Assembly (NCBI RefSeq): GCF_000620805.1
Contig: NZ_KK211187.1
Span: 1,087,957-1,151,956, forward strand
From: Exiguobacterium undae DSM 14481
GTDB taxonomy: Bacteria; Bacillota; Bacilli; Exiguobacteriales; Exiguobacteriaceae
Direction of reading: 5' to 3'
DNA: 64,000 nucleotides
Shown here: in pieces, positions 1-9,623 of the stretch
Layout: every line of letters starts with the position of its first letter
Position numbering within the stretch: the stretch's first letter is position 1
Translations under genes and position numbers: made by a program
The notes under the pieces: generated by a model
Database searches by the model: none
Seen by the model: the letters and a program-made list of their open reading frames with translations, nothing else
What the model was told of the DNA's origin: nothing

Positions 1-516
1 GGTGTCGGTCTGCTCTATGTCCGCTCCGGTCTAAAGTTATCGCCGCAATCCTTCGGAGGCGAACAGGAACGAAAACGCCGTGCCGGAACAGAGAACGTTG
101 CCGGGATCGTCGGTTTTGCGGAAGCCGTCCGTTTGACGGCAGCGGAACGTCCGCAACAAACGTCCCATTACCGTCAGTTGCGGACGCTGTTACTCGAGCG
201 GCTCGAAGCGTCAACGATTGATTTTGAAGTAAACGGGACGGAAGGTTTGGCGCAAGTCATCAACCTGTATTTCCCCCGTGTCGAAATCGAACCGTTTTTG
301 ATCATGCTGGATATGCGGGGAATCGCCGTCTCAAGCGGCAGTGCCTGTACGGCAGGATCAATCGAACCGTCACATGTCCTGTCGGCGATGTACGGTGAAA
401 ATCCGCGGACAAAACAATCGGTCCGGATCAGCTTCGGTCGCGGGAACGATGCGGCACAAGTCGAACTGCTCGCACAAGGACTGATAGATATCGTAAAATC
501 GTTTCAGAACAACTAA
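1..516 (+). CDS. Cysteine desulfurase, C-terminal part (start outside window)
   Basis: Partial PLP-dependent cysteine desulfurase of the NifS/IscS class; 171 residues are visible, open from the first base in frame 1. It takes sulfur from L-cysteine onto a catalytic cysteine and passes it on. The visible part has the substrate-binding GGGQE-like segment (FGGEQERKRRAGTEN, residues 19-33) and the active-site loop SSGSACTAG, with the persulfide Cys, near residue 118. mnmA starts 12 bases after the stop, as in the yrvO-mnmA pair of Bacillus, where this enzyme is the dedicated sulfur donor for tRNA 2-thiouridylation. I infer the same role (YrvO-type) from context; the sequence alone does not separate it from other IscS paralogues. 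Confidence 0.92.
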   Translation, partial: GVGLLYVRSGLKLSPQSFGGEQERKRRAGTENVAGIVGFAEAVRLTAAERPQQTSHYRQLRTLLLERLEASTIDFEVNGTEGLAQVINLYFPRVEIEPFLIMLDMRGIAVSSGSACTAGSIEPSHVLSAMYGENPRTKQSVRISFGRGNDAAQVELLAQGLIDIVKSFQNN

Positions 517-1653
<1,137 letters not shown>

Positions 1654-1666
1654 AGGAGCGAATCAT

Positions 1667-2323
1667 ATGAACTATAATGAAGTAGGATTCAGACATCTCG
1701 AGGCCGGCAATTATGAATTGGCCGCCCAAGCGTTTAACGATGCCATCGAACAACAACCAAATGATCCGACAGCCTATGTCAATCTCGGCACATTACTTCA
1801 GTCGATGGATGATGCCGATCGGGCACTCCGCTTTTATGAAAAAGCATTGACGATTGACCCGGCGTTCGCGAGTGCTCATTACGCGAAAGGGGCTTTGTAC
1901 TTTGCTGCGGATCAACTCGTGGAAGCAGAGGAGTCGTTACGACTGGCCTTGTTGCACGGCTTGGACGATGCGGACCTGCATTTCATGCTCGGGCTGACGT
2001 ATCAAAAGTTGGGTGATCCCGTCCGTGGAATTCCTCGTTTGAAACAGGCGACGGAACTGAACGGCGTTGATGTTGAAATTGCCTTCCAATATGGATTGGC
2101 ACTTGCCCAAAACGAACAAATCGAAGAAGCGGCTGAAATCTTCGAACAAGTCTTGTTGCTGGAAGAAACGCATACCGATGCACGTTACAACTATGCCATC
2201 GCGCTTGCCTTTTTAGGTCAGCAAGAAGCCTGTTACACAGAACTGGAAACGGTTCTTGCCTATCAGCCGAACCATACGCTTGCGCGTGATGCCAAAGCGA
2301 AGATGGATGCATTACTGAAGTAA
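1667..2323 (+). CDS. TPR-repeat protein (YrrB-like)
   Basis: A 218-residue protein built almost wholly of tetratricopeptide repeats: about six 34-residue units, clear at residues 1-34, 35-68 (AYVNLGTLLQ... ALTIDPA), 69-102 and on to the C-terminus. There is no signal peptide or membrane segment, so it is a cytoplasmic scaffold. ATG 1667 follows AAAGGAG. A longer open frame reaches back to 1271 but only as the +2 shadow of mnmA. Bacillus has the TPR protein YrrB at the same place between mnmA and recD2; no firm biochemical role is known to me. A factor-independent terminator follows directly. Confidence 0.85.
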   Translation: MNYNEVGFRHLEAGNYELAAQAFNDAIEQQPNDPTAYVNLGTLLQSMDDADRALRFYEKALTIDPAFASAHYAKGALYFAADQLVEAEESLRLALLHGLDDADLHFMLGLTYQKLGDPVRGIPRLKQATELNGVDVEIAFQYGLALAQNEQIEEAAEIFEQVLLLEETHTDARYNYAIALAFLGQQEACYTELETVLAYQPNHTLARDAKAKMDALLK

Positions 2324-2326
2324 CAC

Positions 2327-2382
2327 AAAAAAAGCTCTGCTGCCGACTGCTTTGCGCAATCGGATCCAGCAGAGCTTTTTTT
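2327..2382. terminator. Bidirectional terminator after TPR gene / VOC gene
   Basis: Inverted repeat AAAGCTCTGCTG ... CAGCAGAGCTTT with A-rich and T-rich flanks on opposite sides, so it can end both the mnmA operon (plus) and the VOC gene (minus), whose stop codon lies in the T-run. Confidence 0.9.
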
Positions 2383-2929
2383 AATGTCCGACTTCACGGA
2401 CAATCCGTAATGGGGGACCGGAAAAGTCTGCATAGGCTTCGTCCATGTTTTTCGTGTACAATTCGATGACGTTTTGTTCGGTGTCCTTAAAGTACGCAGA
2501 GTACTCTTTATCGTTGGAAGTCTCCTGTTCATCCCACTCCCGAATCTTGACGGCAATCGAAGCGGTGCGAAGCAGTTCCAGTGCCTCGTCGAACTGTTCT
2601 TTTTCGATATAAAAGGCGCAGTGGACATGCATGCCGCCTTCGTCATACAGGCTGTCCCACTCCGTGACGGGAAGGCGTTTGACGGTCCGTTCCTCCATCG
2701 TGAAGTCACGCTTCAGCCAAAGACCAAGGCGTGTGTTCCCGCCGATGTACAGCCAGGTCGCCCAGACACCGTCCTGTTTTTTTTGCTCCTGACTCGGTTC
2801 AGCATCTTCCGGCGCCCACTGCTCGACGATCGGGATGCCGAGCGTCCCGTTCCAAAACGCAACAGCGCGGTCCATATCCTCAACTTCTAATACTAATTCA
2901 CATAATCCGGCAATCGGTAGACGTCCCAT
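2381..2929 (-). CDS. VOC-family (glyoxalase/dioxygenase fold) protein
   Basis: A 182-residue protein of the vicinal oxygen chelate superfamily. The first beta-alpha-beta unit is clear at residues 9-30 (LCELVLEVEDMDRAVAFW), followed by GTLGIP, and a second unit begins around the LPVTEWD/VHCAFYI segment, giving the usual paired modules. Such proteins bind a metal and act as lyases, dioxygenases or drug-binding proteins; the substrate cannot be told here. The ATG at 2929 is preceded by GGAGG at good spacing, so I prefer it to the upstream in-frame ATGs at 2950. It stands alone on the minus strand between the mnmA operon and recD2, divergent from recD2. Confidence 0.8.
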   Translation of the reverse strand: MGRLPIAGLCELVLEVEDMDRAVAFWNGTLGIPIVEQWAPEDAEPSQEQKKQDGVWATWLYIGGNTRLGLWLKRDFTMEERTVKRLPVTEWDSLYDEGGMHVHCAFYIEKEQFDEALELLRTASIAVKIREWDEQETSNDKEYSAYFKDTEQNVIELYTKNMDEAYADFSGPPLRIVREVGH

Positions 2930-2976
2930 GATTCGTTCCTCCATTCGCATATTAACTCAAGGAATGTTTCCCTCAT

Positions 2977-3004
2977 TTAAAATCCATTAAACGAATGCTA
3001 TGAT
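2977..3004 (+). promoter_or_regulatory. Sigma-A type promoter for recD2
   Basis: TTAAAA (2977-2982), a 16-base spacer and TATGAT (2999-3004), about 40 bases upstream of the recD2 start. Confidence 0.5.
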
Positions 3005-3046
3005 AATAGCAGAGTAACGGAGTCCAGAAAGAAAGCAGGTGGAGTG

Positions 3047-5272
3047 ATGGAGCACCCCCATCAAGTAGTTGGTCGCGTCAAACGTGTGCTTTTTTCCTCC
3101 GAAGAAGAAGCCCATTCGATTGTTTTGATTGCCATCAAAGAAAAAAACTTTGAATTAAAAGAGACGGAACTCGTCATTACGGGAACCGGCGTTGGAATTG
3201 AGCTTGGCGGAACCTATCAAGCGTTCGGACGATTGATTGACCATCCCCGGTTCGGCAAACAATTAAAGGCCGAATTGATCCGGCGGTCGGTGCCGATGAC
3301 GAAACACGCAGCAGTCCGTTTTTTGACAAACGGTTCGTTTACCGGCATTGGTCCGAAAACAGCGAAAAACATCGTCGATGCGTTAGGCGAAGATGCGATC
3401 GACGTCATTTTAAAAGACAGCAAGGCGCTTGACCGTGTTCCGGGTTTGAAACAAAAACAAGCGGATGTCATCTTCAGTCGTCTGGCGACGTTATACGGCG
3501 TCGATCAACTGATGCTCTTTTTAGCGCCGTTTGATGTCACACCGAAACTGGCGGCGAAGATTTATGCTGCTTACGAAGGGGATGCGATGGCACGAATCCG
3601 TGAGAATCCTTATTCCTTGATGTATGAAGTCAGTGGAATTGGGTTTAAGACGGCAGATCAGATTGCCTCACATCTGGGGCTTGTCGGACTGCATCCGGAG
3701 CGGGTTGCAGCGTCAATCATGCATATTTTGGAACAAGAGGCGGGCGAAGGACATGCCTTTGCGACGGTCGAATCGCTGTTGCAACGGGCGCCGCGCCTGC
3801 TCGGAGAAGACCCGGGCGAGCGGCTCGAACAAGCGATTGAGCTGTTGTTGACGGAAGACAAGGTCAAACTCGAAGAAGGCTGTTTGTACTTACCGACGAT
3901 TTTTTACGCCGAAGTCCGGGCAGCAAAAGAGTTGGCCCGCGTGATGGCGAATGGTGCGGAGCAGGAAGTCGACGTTGCGACGATCTTATCGGCAATCGGG
4001 CAGCTCGAAGAACGGTTCGGGATGGAATATGCGGTCCAACAACGGGAAGCAATTGAGCTCGCAGTCAAGGCTCCGCTGATGGTATTGACAGGTGGTCCCG
4101 GGACCGGGAAGACGACGGTCATCAAAGGAATTTTGCATGCCCTTCAAGAAATTCACGACTGGCCGCTCGAAAAAAGTCAGGTCAAGTCGGGTGATGTCTA
4201 TCCGTATGTGCTCGTCGCCCCGACCGGACGAGCGGCCAAACGTCTGTCTGAAGCGACGGATGTCCCGGCCATGACGATTCACCGGCTCCTGAAATATGAC
4301 GGAACGAACTTCCAATTAAACGAAGATCAACCGATTGCAGGGAAGGTGTTGATCATCGATGAATCGTCGATGATCGATATTTATTTGTTATCGAGTTTAT
4401 TACGGGCCGTACCGAACGGGATGAAAATTCTCTTTGTCGGGGACCGTGACCAGTTGCCGTCGGTTGGTCCGGGACAAGTGCTCGCTGACTTGATGGATAC
4501 GGACGGGATTCCGGTCGTCCGACTCAACGTCGTCCACCGTCAAGCGGAAGATTCCTCGATTCTCCGGTTGGCACATGACTTGAAAAACCGTGTCACTTCG
4601 GCTGATTTACTTGCTCCGTTGTCCGATCGCCGGTTCTATTCACTGGCGCCGCAGGAGTCTTTGCGCGGCATTGCCGCCTTCGCGGAGAAGGCACTGGCAA
4701 AAGGGTATTCGAAATTCGATGTCCAAATTTTAGCCCCGACCTACCGCGGACAAGTCGGCATCGACGAACTGAACATCGTGCTGCAACAGGTCTACAATCC
4801 GGAAGCACCTAAAAAACGGGAAGTCAAACAAGGGACGCGGATTTACCGGAGCGGGGACAAGATTCTTCAGCTGGTCAACAATGCTGAAGAGAACGTCTAC
4901 AACGGAGACATCGGTGAAATCGTCAACATCTTTTTTGCAAAGGAAAACGTCGATAAGGTGGATAAAATCATCGCCCGTTTCGATCAGACGGAAGTCGAGT
5001 ACAATCGGAGTGACTGGGATCAATTCACACATGCCTATGCGATTACGATTCATAAAGCCCAAGGGTCAGAATTCCCGATCGTCTTAATGCCGGTCTTTTT
5101 CACCGGCGCCTTCAAGCATTCCCGTAATCTCATCTATACGGCGGTGACGCGGGCGAAAGCGAGCTTACTGTTATTCGGCGATCCACGTGCTTTTTATAAA
5201 GCCTCTCAAGAAGAAGAACCGCGCCGGCGGACCCGACTCATCGAACGACTGGGCGGTATGACAAACACTTGA
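3047..5272 (+). CDS. recD2: ATP-dependent DNA helicase RecD2
   Basis: Superfamily 1B 5'-3' DNA helicase of the stand-alone RecD2 type (741 residues), involved in DNA repair and replication-fork processing without RecBC. The N-terminal OB-like region (residues 1-75) and helix-hairpin-helix repeats (near FTGIGPKTAKNI, VPGLKQKQAD and VSGIGFKTAD) precede the helicase core: Walker A GGPGTGKTT at 349-357, Walker B in VLIIDESSM, an SF1 motif GDRDQLPSVGPG, and C-terminal AITIHKAQGSEF. ATG 3047 is preferred over GTG 3044, which sits against the AGGTGGAG ribosome site. It corresponds in position to Bacillus yrrC, downstream of the TPR gene, though here a VOC gene is inserted between them. Confidence 0.96.
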   Translation: MEHPHQVVGRVKRVLFSSEEEAHSIVLIAIKEKNFELKETELVITGTGVGIELGGTYQAFGRLIDHPRFGKQLKAELIRRSVPMTKHAAVRFLTNGSFTGIGPKTAKNIVDALGEDAIDVILKDSKALDRVPGLKQKQADVIFSRLATLYGVDQLMLFLAPFDVTPKLAAKIYAAYEGDAMARIRENPYSLMYEVSGIGFKTADQIASHLGLVGLHPERVAASIMHILEQEAGEGHAFATVESLLQRAPRLLGEDPGERLEQAIELLLTEDKVKLEEGCLYLPTIFYAEVRAAKELARVMANGAEQEVDVATILSAIGQLEERFGMEYAVQQREAIELAVKAPLMVLTGGPGTGKTTVIKGILHALQEIHDWPLEKSQVKSGDVYPYVLVAPTGRAAKRLSEATDVPAMTIHRLLKYDGTNFQLNEDQPIAGKVLIIDESSMIDIYLLSSLLRAVPNGMKILFVGDRDQLPSVGPGQVLADLMDTDGIPVVRLNVVHRQAEDSSILRLAHDLKNRVTSADLLAPLSDRRFYSLAPQESLRGIAAFAEKALAKGYSKFDVQILAPTYRGQVGIDELNIVLQQVYNPEAPKKREVKQGTRIYRSGDKILQLVNNAEENVYNGDIGEIVNIFFAKENVDKVDKIIARFDQTEVEYNRSDWDQFTHAYAITIHKAQGSEFPIVLMPVFFTGAFKHSRNLIYTAVTRAKASLLLFGDPRAFYKASQEEEPRRRTRLIERLGGMTNT

Positions 5273-5296
5273 CGCGATGCGTGAGATAGGTAATAA
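5269..5296 (+). promoter_or_regulatory. Promoter of the alaS T-box transcript
   Basis: TTGACG (5269-5274), 16-base spacer, TAATAA (5291-5296). The -35 box overlaps the recD2 stop codon, so the leader starts within about 35 bases of the end of recD2. Confidence 0.7.
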
Positions 5297-5302
5297 TCAC
5301 GA

Positions 5303-5562
5303 TAGATGAATGGACGCAAAACGTTGATGGAAGTTAAGTAAGTCGAATGCTTCATGTACCAGAGAGAGATGGATGTGCTGGAACCATCTCCATGAAGAGT
5401 CGATTGAAGCTCCTTCCGGAGTCGGGTGCAAACACTTGCGGGTAATCTCCGTTAACGGATTTTTCGAGGTAAAGATGCAGTTTGGTCTTTGCGAACGAGG
5501 GTGGTACCACGAAAGCGATGCTTTCGTCCCTTTTCAGGGATGAATGTATCGTTTTTTTTTTG
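5303..5562 (+). promoter_or_regulatory. T-box leader (Ala specifier) controlling alaS
   Basis: tRNA-sensing T-box leader. Stem I elements are seen in order: AAGTAAGTC near 5332, CAGAGAG near 5359, and the specifier loop TTGAAGCTCC with the Ala codon GCT at 5409-5411. The T-box GAGGGTGGTACCACG is at 5497-5511, where the bases TGG can pair with the uncharged tRNA ACCA end. A terminator hairpin (about 5514-5551) ends in a run of ten T at 5551-5560. Known mechanism: uncharged tRNA-Ala stabilises the antiterminator and allows alaS transcription. This leader fills the 325-base gap between recD2 and alaS. Confidence 0.95.
5514..5560 (+). terminator. T-box regulated terminator before alaS
   Basis: Hairpin formed by GCGATGCTTTCGTCCCT and AGGGATGAATGTATCG (imperfect) followed by T(10). 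It is mutually exclusive with the antiterminator that uses the T-box sequence just upstream. Confidence 0.85.
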
Positions 5563-5597
5563 CGTTCCGGACAAATTAATTCATGGGGGTATTTTCG

Positions 5598-8240
5598 ATG
5601 AAACCATTAAAACCGTTGACGGGTGCAGAAATCCGTCAGATGTATCTCGACTTTTTCCAATCCAAAGGGCATGCAATCGAACCGAGTGCATCGCTTGTAC
5701 CGATTGAAGATCCAACATTACTGTGGATCAATTCAGGTGTTGCGACCTTAAAAAAATACTTTGATGGACGTGTCATTCCAGAAAACCCACGAATCGTCAA
5801 TGCGCAAAAATCAATCCGGACGAACGATATCGAAAACGTCGGAAAAACAGCACGGCACCATACATTTTTTGAAATGCTCGGAAACTTCTCTGTTGGGGAT
5901 TACTTCCGCGAAGACGCAATCAAATGGGGCTGGGAACTGTTGACGAGTGACGCGTGGTACGGACTCGACCCGGAACGTCTTTCGGTAACGATTCATCCGG
6001 AAGATGATGCGGCACGTCAGATTTGGCTCGAACTGGGTGTTCCGGCTGAACGCATCATTCCACTGGAAGACAACTTCTGGGAAATCGGTGAAGGTCCATC
6101 TGGTCCGAATACGGAAATCTTCTTTGATCGTGGACCGGCATTCGGTGACGATCCAAACGATTCCGAACTGTACCCGGGCGGTGAAAACGAGCGGTATCTC
6201 GAAATTTGGAATATCGTTTTCAGTCAATACAACCATGACGGAAACGGGAATTATACTGAATTGCCACGGAAAAACATCGATACAGGAATGGGTCTCGAAC
6301 GGATGGCAAGTGTCATGCAAGATGTGCCGACGAACTTCGACACGGACTTGTTCATGCCGATCATCCATAAAACGGAGGAACTCAGCGGCAAAACGTATCG
6401 TGAAGATTCAAAGCTCGATGTCGCGTTCAAAGTCATTGCCGACCACATTCGGACGGTTGCCTTTGCAATCGGTGATGGTGCCTTGCCGTCAAACGAAGGA
6501 CGCGGTTATGTCTTACGTCGCTTGCTTCGTCGCGCTGTTCGCTATGCGAAGATGCTCGGTATCGAACGTCCGTTCATGTACGAACTCGTTGATACAGTCG
6601 GAAACGTCATGGTGGACTTCTATCCGCAAGTCCCGGAAAAGGCTGATTTCATCAAACGTGTCATTAAAAATGAAGAGGAACGATTCCACGAAACGTTACA
6701 TGACGGCTTGGCGATCTTGAACACCGTCGCGCAAACAGCGAAAAACAACGGGGAACAGATCATCAGTGGAGAAGATGCGTTCCGTCTGTATGACACATAC
6801 GGTTTCCCGCTCGAATTGACAGTCGAATATGCAGAAGATCATCAGATGTCTGTTGACGAAGAAGGATTCAAACGGGCGATGGACGAGCAACGTAAACGTG
6901 CCCGTGCTGCCCGTGAAGACGGCGGTTCGATGCAACAACAGTCGGAAGTATTGGCAACGTTGACAGTCCCAAGCCGATTCATCGGGTATACGGACCTTAA
7001 GACGGATGCAAAAATCGTTGCTTTGTTGCATGATGGAGAACGAGTAACGGAAGTCGCGGCGGGAGAAGAGGCACAAGTCATTCTCGACGTCACACCGTTT
7101 TATGCGGAAAGCGGCGGAGAAGTAGCCGATACGGGAACGATCGTCGGTACGGACTTTGTACTTGACGTCAAAGATGTTCAGAAGGCACCAAACGGTCAAA
7201 ACCTGCATACGGTGATCGTCCGGACCGGAATCGTCTTGGCAGACGCAACCGTGCAGGCAGCAGTCGAAGAAACATCACGAAAAGCCATTACGAAAAACCA
7301 TACGGCGACACACTTACTGCATAAGGCACTTAAGGATACGCTCGGCACACACGTTAACCAGGCCGGTTCACTTGTCTCGGCAGACCGTCTCCGCTTTGAC
7401 TTCTCGCATTTTGGAGCAGTGACGGCAGAAGAATTGGTTCAAATTGAGCAAGATGTCAACCAAGCCATCTGGGCTTCGCTCGCTGTTGAAATCGAAGAGA
7501 TGAACATTGCTGATGCGAAAGCAAAAGGTGCGATGGCGTTGTTCGGTGAAAAATACGGTGAAACGGTTCGTGTCGTTTCAGCAGGCACCTATTCAATCGA
7601 ATTGTGCGGCGGAATCCATGTTCAAAACACGGCAGAAATCGGTCTCTTCAAGATTATCTCAGAGTCAGGTATCGGGGCTGGCACACGCCGGATCGAGGCA
7701 GTGACAGGTGCAGGTGCGTACCACGTCATGAACGGTCATCTGCAGACGCTCGAGCAGGCGGCACGCATCCTGAAAACAAAAACGACTGAAGTACCGGGAC
7801 GCATCGAAGCGCTCCAAGTCCAACTCCGCGAGACGGAACGGGCAAACGAGTCGTTGCAAGCGAAGTTGTCCAACATCGAAGCGGCGTCACTCAAAGACGA
7901 CGTGGAACAAATCAACGGTGTCCAAGTCCTCTCAAAACGCGTGGATGTCTCAGACATGGATGCACTGCGCGGCATGATGGACGAATTGAAGGGAAGCCTC
8001 GGTTCAGCAATCATCGTCCTCGGTAGTGCACAAGGCGACAAAGTCAACCTCGTCGCAAGTGTCTCGAAGGATCTGATTGAGCAAGGGTACCATGCCGGTA
8101 AACTGATCAAGGAAGTGGCAACACGTTGCGGCGGCGGCGGCGGCGGTCGTCCGGATATGGCGCAGGCCGGCGGAAAAGATGCTACGAAATTGAACGAAGC
8201 ACTTGCGTTTACTTCACATTACGTGCAATCACTGGCATAA
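5598..8240 (+). CDS. alaS: Alanyl-tRNA synthetase
   Basis: Class II synthetase that charges tRNA-Ala; 880 residues, full length. The N-terminal catalytic domain begins [15 protein letters not shown] and includes class II motif 2 around the [14 protein letters not shown] segment; the editing domain carries HTATHLLH and the zinc-type CGGIHV; the C-Ala end has the glycine-rich [17 protein letters not shown] chose ATG 5598, nine bases after GGGGGT, over ATG 5583, which lies before that ribosome site; the N-terminus then also matches the usual family start. Expression is expected to respond to uncharged tRNA-Ala through the leader upstream. It is followed by ireB after 34 bases, the order found in Bacillus. 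Confidence 0.98.
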   Translation: MKPLKPLTGAEIRQMYLDFFQSKGHAIEPSASLVPIEDPTLLWINSGVATLKKYFDGRVIPENPRIVNAQKSIRTNDIENVGKTARHHTFFEMLGNFSVGDYFREDAIKWGWELLTSDAWYGLDPERLSVTIHPEDDAARQIWLELGVPAERIIPLEDNFWEIGEGPSGPNTEIFFDRGPAFGDDPNDSELYPGGENERYLEIWNIVFSQYNHDGNGNYTELPRKNIDTGMGLERMASVMQDVPTNFDTDLFMPIIHKTEELSGKTYREDSKLDVAFKVIADHIRTVAFAIGDGALPSNEGRGYVLRRLLRRAVRYAKMLGIERPFMYELVDTVGNVMVDFYPQVPEKADFIKRVIKNEEERFHETLHDGLAILNTVAQTAKNNGEQIISGEDAFRLYDTYGFPLELTVEYAEDHQMSVDEEGFKRAMDEQRKRARAAREDGGSMQQQSEVLATLTVPSRFIGYTDLKTDAKIVALLHDGERVTEVAAGEEAQVILDVTPFYAESGGEVADTGTIVGTDFVLDVKDVQKAPNGQNLHTVIVRTGIVLADATVQAAVEETSRKAITKNHTATHLLHKALKDTLGTHVNQAGSLVSADRLRFDFSHFGAVTAEELVQIEQDVNQAIWASLAVEIEEMNIADAKAKGAMALFGEKYGETVRVVSAGTYSIELCGGIHVQNTAEIGLFKIISESGIGAGTRRIEAVTGAGAYHVMNGHLQTLEQAARILKTKTTEVPGRIEALQVQLRETERANESLQAKLSNIEAASLKDDVEQINGVQVLSKRVDVSDMDALRGMMDELKGSLGSAIIVLGSAQGDKVNLVASVSKDLIEQGYHAGKLIKEVATRCGGGGGGRPDMAQAGGKDATKLNEALAFTSHYVQSLA

Positions 8241-8274
8241 TAGAGAAGTAGTGTAAATGAAAGAGGTGACTAAC

Positions 8275-8544
8275 GTGAGTCAGATGGATCAAACGATGAA
8301 ATTTAATTTTCCAGAAGACGATAGTCAGGCGGCGACACGTGAAGTGTTACTGACGGTCTACCATGCTTTAGAAGAAAAAGGCTATCATCCGATCAACCAG
8401 ATCGTCGGATATCTTCTTTCCGGGGATCCTGCTTACATTCCTCGTCATAACGATGCACGTAATATGATCCGAAAGATTGAGCGTGACGAACTACTTGAAG
8501 AACTCGTGAAATCTTATTTATCGGAGAGTGGAGACAAAAAATGA
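8275..8544 (+). CDS. ireB: IreB family regulatory protein (UPF0297, YrzL)
   Basis: An 89-residue protein of the IreB/UPF0297 family, highly conserved in Firmicutes. The diagnostic stretch [20 protein letters not shown] followed by [16 protein letters not shown] and ELVKSYL is intact. In Enterococcus, IreB is a phosphorylation target of the IreK Ser/Thr kinase and affects cephalosporin resistance (family knowledge). I use GTG 8275 ([10 protein letters not shown]...), eight bases after AAGAGGTGAC; the ATG at 8257 would add six residues not found in relatives and precedes the ribosome site. It overlaps ruvX by four bases (ATGA), so translation is probably coupled. Confidence 0.93.
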   Translation: MSQMDQTMKFNFPEDDSQAATREVLLTVYHALEEKGYHPINQIVGYLLSGDPAYIPRHNDARNMIRKIERDELLEELVKSYLSESGDKK

Positions 8545-8963
8545 AGCGTGCGATCGGACTCGATGTCGGCTCAAGGACGATAGGTGTTGCGGTGAGTGAT
8601 TTGATGGGCTGGACAGCACAAGGAATCGAGACCATCAAATGGACGGAGCCGGAATATCCTGTCGCCTTTAAGCGGCTCGATACAATCATCAAGGAATACG
8701 GTGTCGAAATCATCGTCATCGGACATCCGAAAAACATGAACGGTTCGATAGGACCGCGGGCGGAAGCCAGTGAAGCGTTTGCGCGTGAAATCGAGACGCA
8801 CACCGGTCTTTCGACCGTCCTTGTCGACGAACGGCTGACGACGATGCAGGCAGAACGAATGTTGATTGATGCAGATGTCAGTCGGAAAAAACGTAAACTC
8901 GTCATCGATAAGATGGCGGCAGTCATGATCCTGCAATCTTATTTGGATCGGGCAAATCGATAA
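8541..8963 (+). CDS. ruvX: Holliday junction resolvase-like RuvX/YqgF
   Basis: A 140-residue RNase H-fold nuclease of the YqgF/RuvX family, implicated in pre-16S rRNA 5'-end processing and sometimes called a putative Holliday junction resolvase. The first strand [16 protein letters not shown] holds the first catalytic Asp; [16 protein letters not shown] and LVDERLTT carry the other conserved acidic positions. Start codon ATG 8541 overlaps the ireB stop. The alaS-ireB-ruvX-DUF1292 order is the usual one in Bacillales. Confidence 0.93.
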   Translation: MKRAIGLDVGSRTIGVAVSDLMGWTAQGIETIKWTEPEYPVAFKRLDTIIKEYGVEIIVIGHPKNMNGSIGPRAEASEAFAREIETHTGLSTVLVDERLTTMQAERMLIDADVSRKKRKLVIDKMAAVMILQSYLDRANR

Positions 8964-8975
8964 GGAGGAAATGAG

Positions 8976-9263
8976 ATGTCGGAAGAAAAACGGCAGTATC
9001 TCTTTCCTGATGAAGACGGTGGCGAACATCTTTTTGAAGAGTGGTACCGTTATGTCAGTGAACGGACTGGTAAAACCTATCTATTTCTTGAAATGATAGG
9101 ACACCCCGAAGAGGGAGCAGATGATTTGATCATCTGTGAAATCGATGAATTTGGGGAAGGCGAAGACGATTTCGAGTTGAGCCTGATTGATGAAAACGAT
9201 GAGCAGACTTGGGATGAACTCGAGGCTGCATTAAAGGAGCGGATGAATGATGCAACAGAATGA
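8976..9263 (+). CDS. DUF1292 acidic protein, copy 1 (YrzB-like)
   Basis: A 95-residue strongly acidic protein of the DUF1292/UPF0473 (YrzB) family, function unknown. It has the family pattern: an N-terminal LFPDEDGGEHLFEE strand, RTGKTYLFLE in the middle and an acidic C-terminus ending in DEQTWDELEAAL. Ribosome site AAGGAGG is eight bases before ATG 8976. It lies 12 bases after ruvX, the family's normal place, and its last 17 bases overlap the next gene, which is a divergent copy of the same family. Confidence 0.88.
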   Translation: MSEEKRQYLFPDEDGGEHLFEEWYRYVSERTGKTYLFLEMIGHPEEGADDLIICEIDEFGEGEDDFELSLIDENDEQTWDELEAALKERMNDATE

Positions 9264-9543
9264 ACCAACACATTACGTAATTCCCGACGGAGAAGGTAAC
9301 GAATTTAAATTTGCGGAGCGTTTACGTTACGAAAGCCCACGTTCAAGCAAAACATACATTTTCCTTGAGCCAATCGGCACGGAATACGAAGAAGCAGAAG
9401 AAGTCGATATCTTCGTCTACGAATTAGAAGAATATGGCGACGGAGACGACGATTTCAATCTTGTTCCGATTGCAGAAGACGATACGGAAACATGGGATGA
9501 AATCGAAGAAGTCTTTAATACATTAGAAGACGAGCTTGACTAA
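9247..9543 (+). CDS. DUF1292 acidic protein, copy 2
   Basis: A 98-residue second DUF1292 protein. It repeats the plan of its neighbour: YVIPDGEGNEFKF, SSKTYIFLEPIG, acidic middle, then DDTETWDEIEEVFN. The two copies are clearly related but well diverged. The start region reads ATGATG with AAAGGAG seven bases upstream of 9247, inside the 3' end of copy 1, so translation is probably coupled. Copy 2 keeps the typical length and acidity; which copy is orthologous to the single Bacillus YrzB cannot be decided by eye. No function is known for the family. Confidence 0.88.
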   Translation: MMQQNEPTHYVIPDGEGNEFKFAERLRYESPRSSKTYIFLEPIGTEYEEAEEVDIFVYELEEYGDGDDDFNLVPIAEDDTETWDEIEEVFNTLEDELD

Positions 9544-9557
9544 ACCGACTCGTGTAT

Positions 9558-9604
9558 AAGGTGATGTCGTGAGAGCAATGCTCTTTCGATGTCACCTTGT
9601 TTTA
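9558..9604 (+). terminator. Hairpin after the DUF1292 pair
   Basis: Nested inverted repeat: outer AAGGTGA/TCACCTT and inner AGAGC/GCTCT, followed by GTTTTAAG. The T-run is short, so it may be a partial terminator separating alaS-DUF1292 from mltG. Confidence 0.6.
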
Positions 9605-9623
9605 AGAGAAGAAGGAGGAACCG

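Noticed and set aside
5811-6368. Minus-strand frame of 185 residues inside alaS
   Set aside because: Antisense to a conserved gene, with unlikely composition (many Arg, His, Phe).
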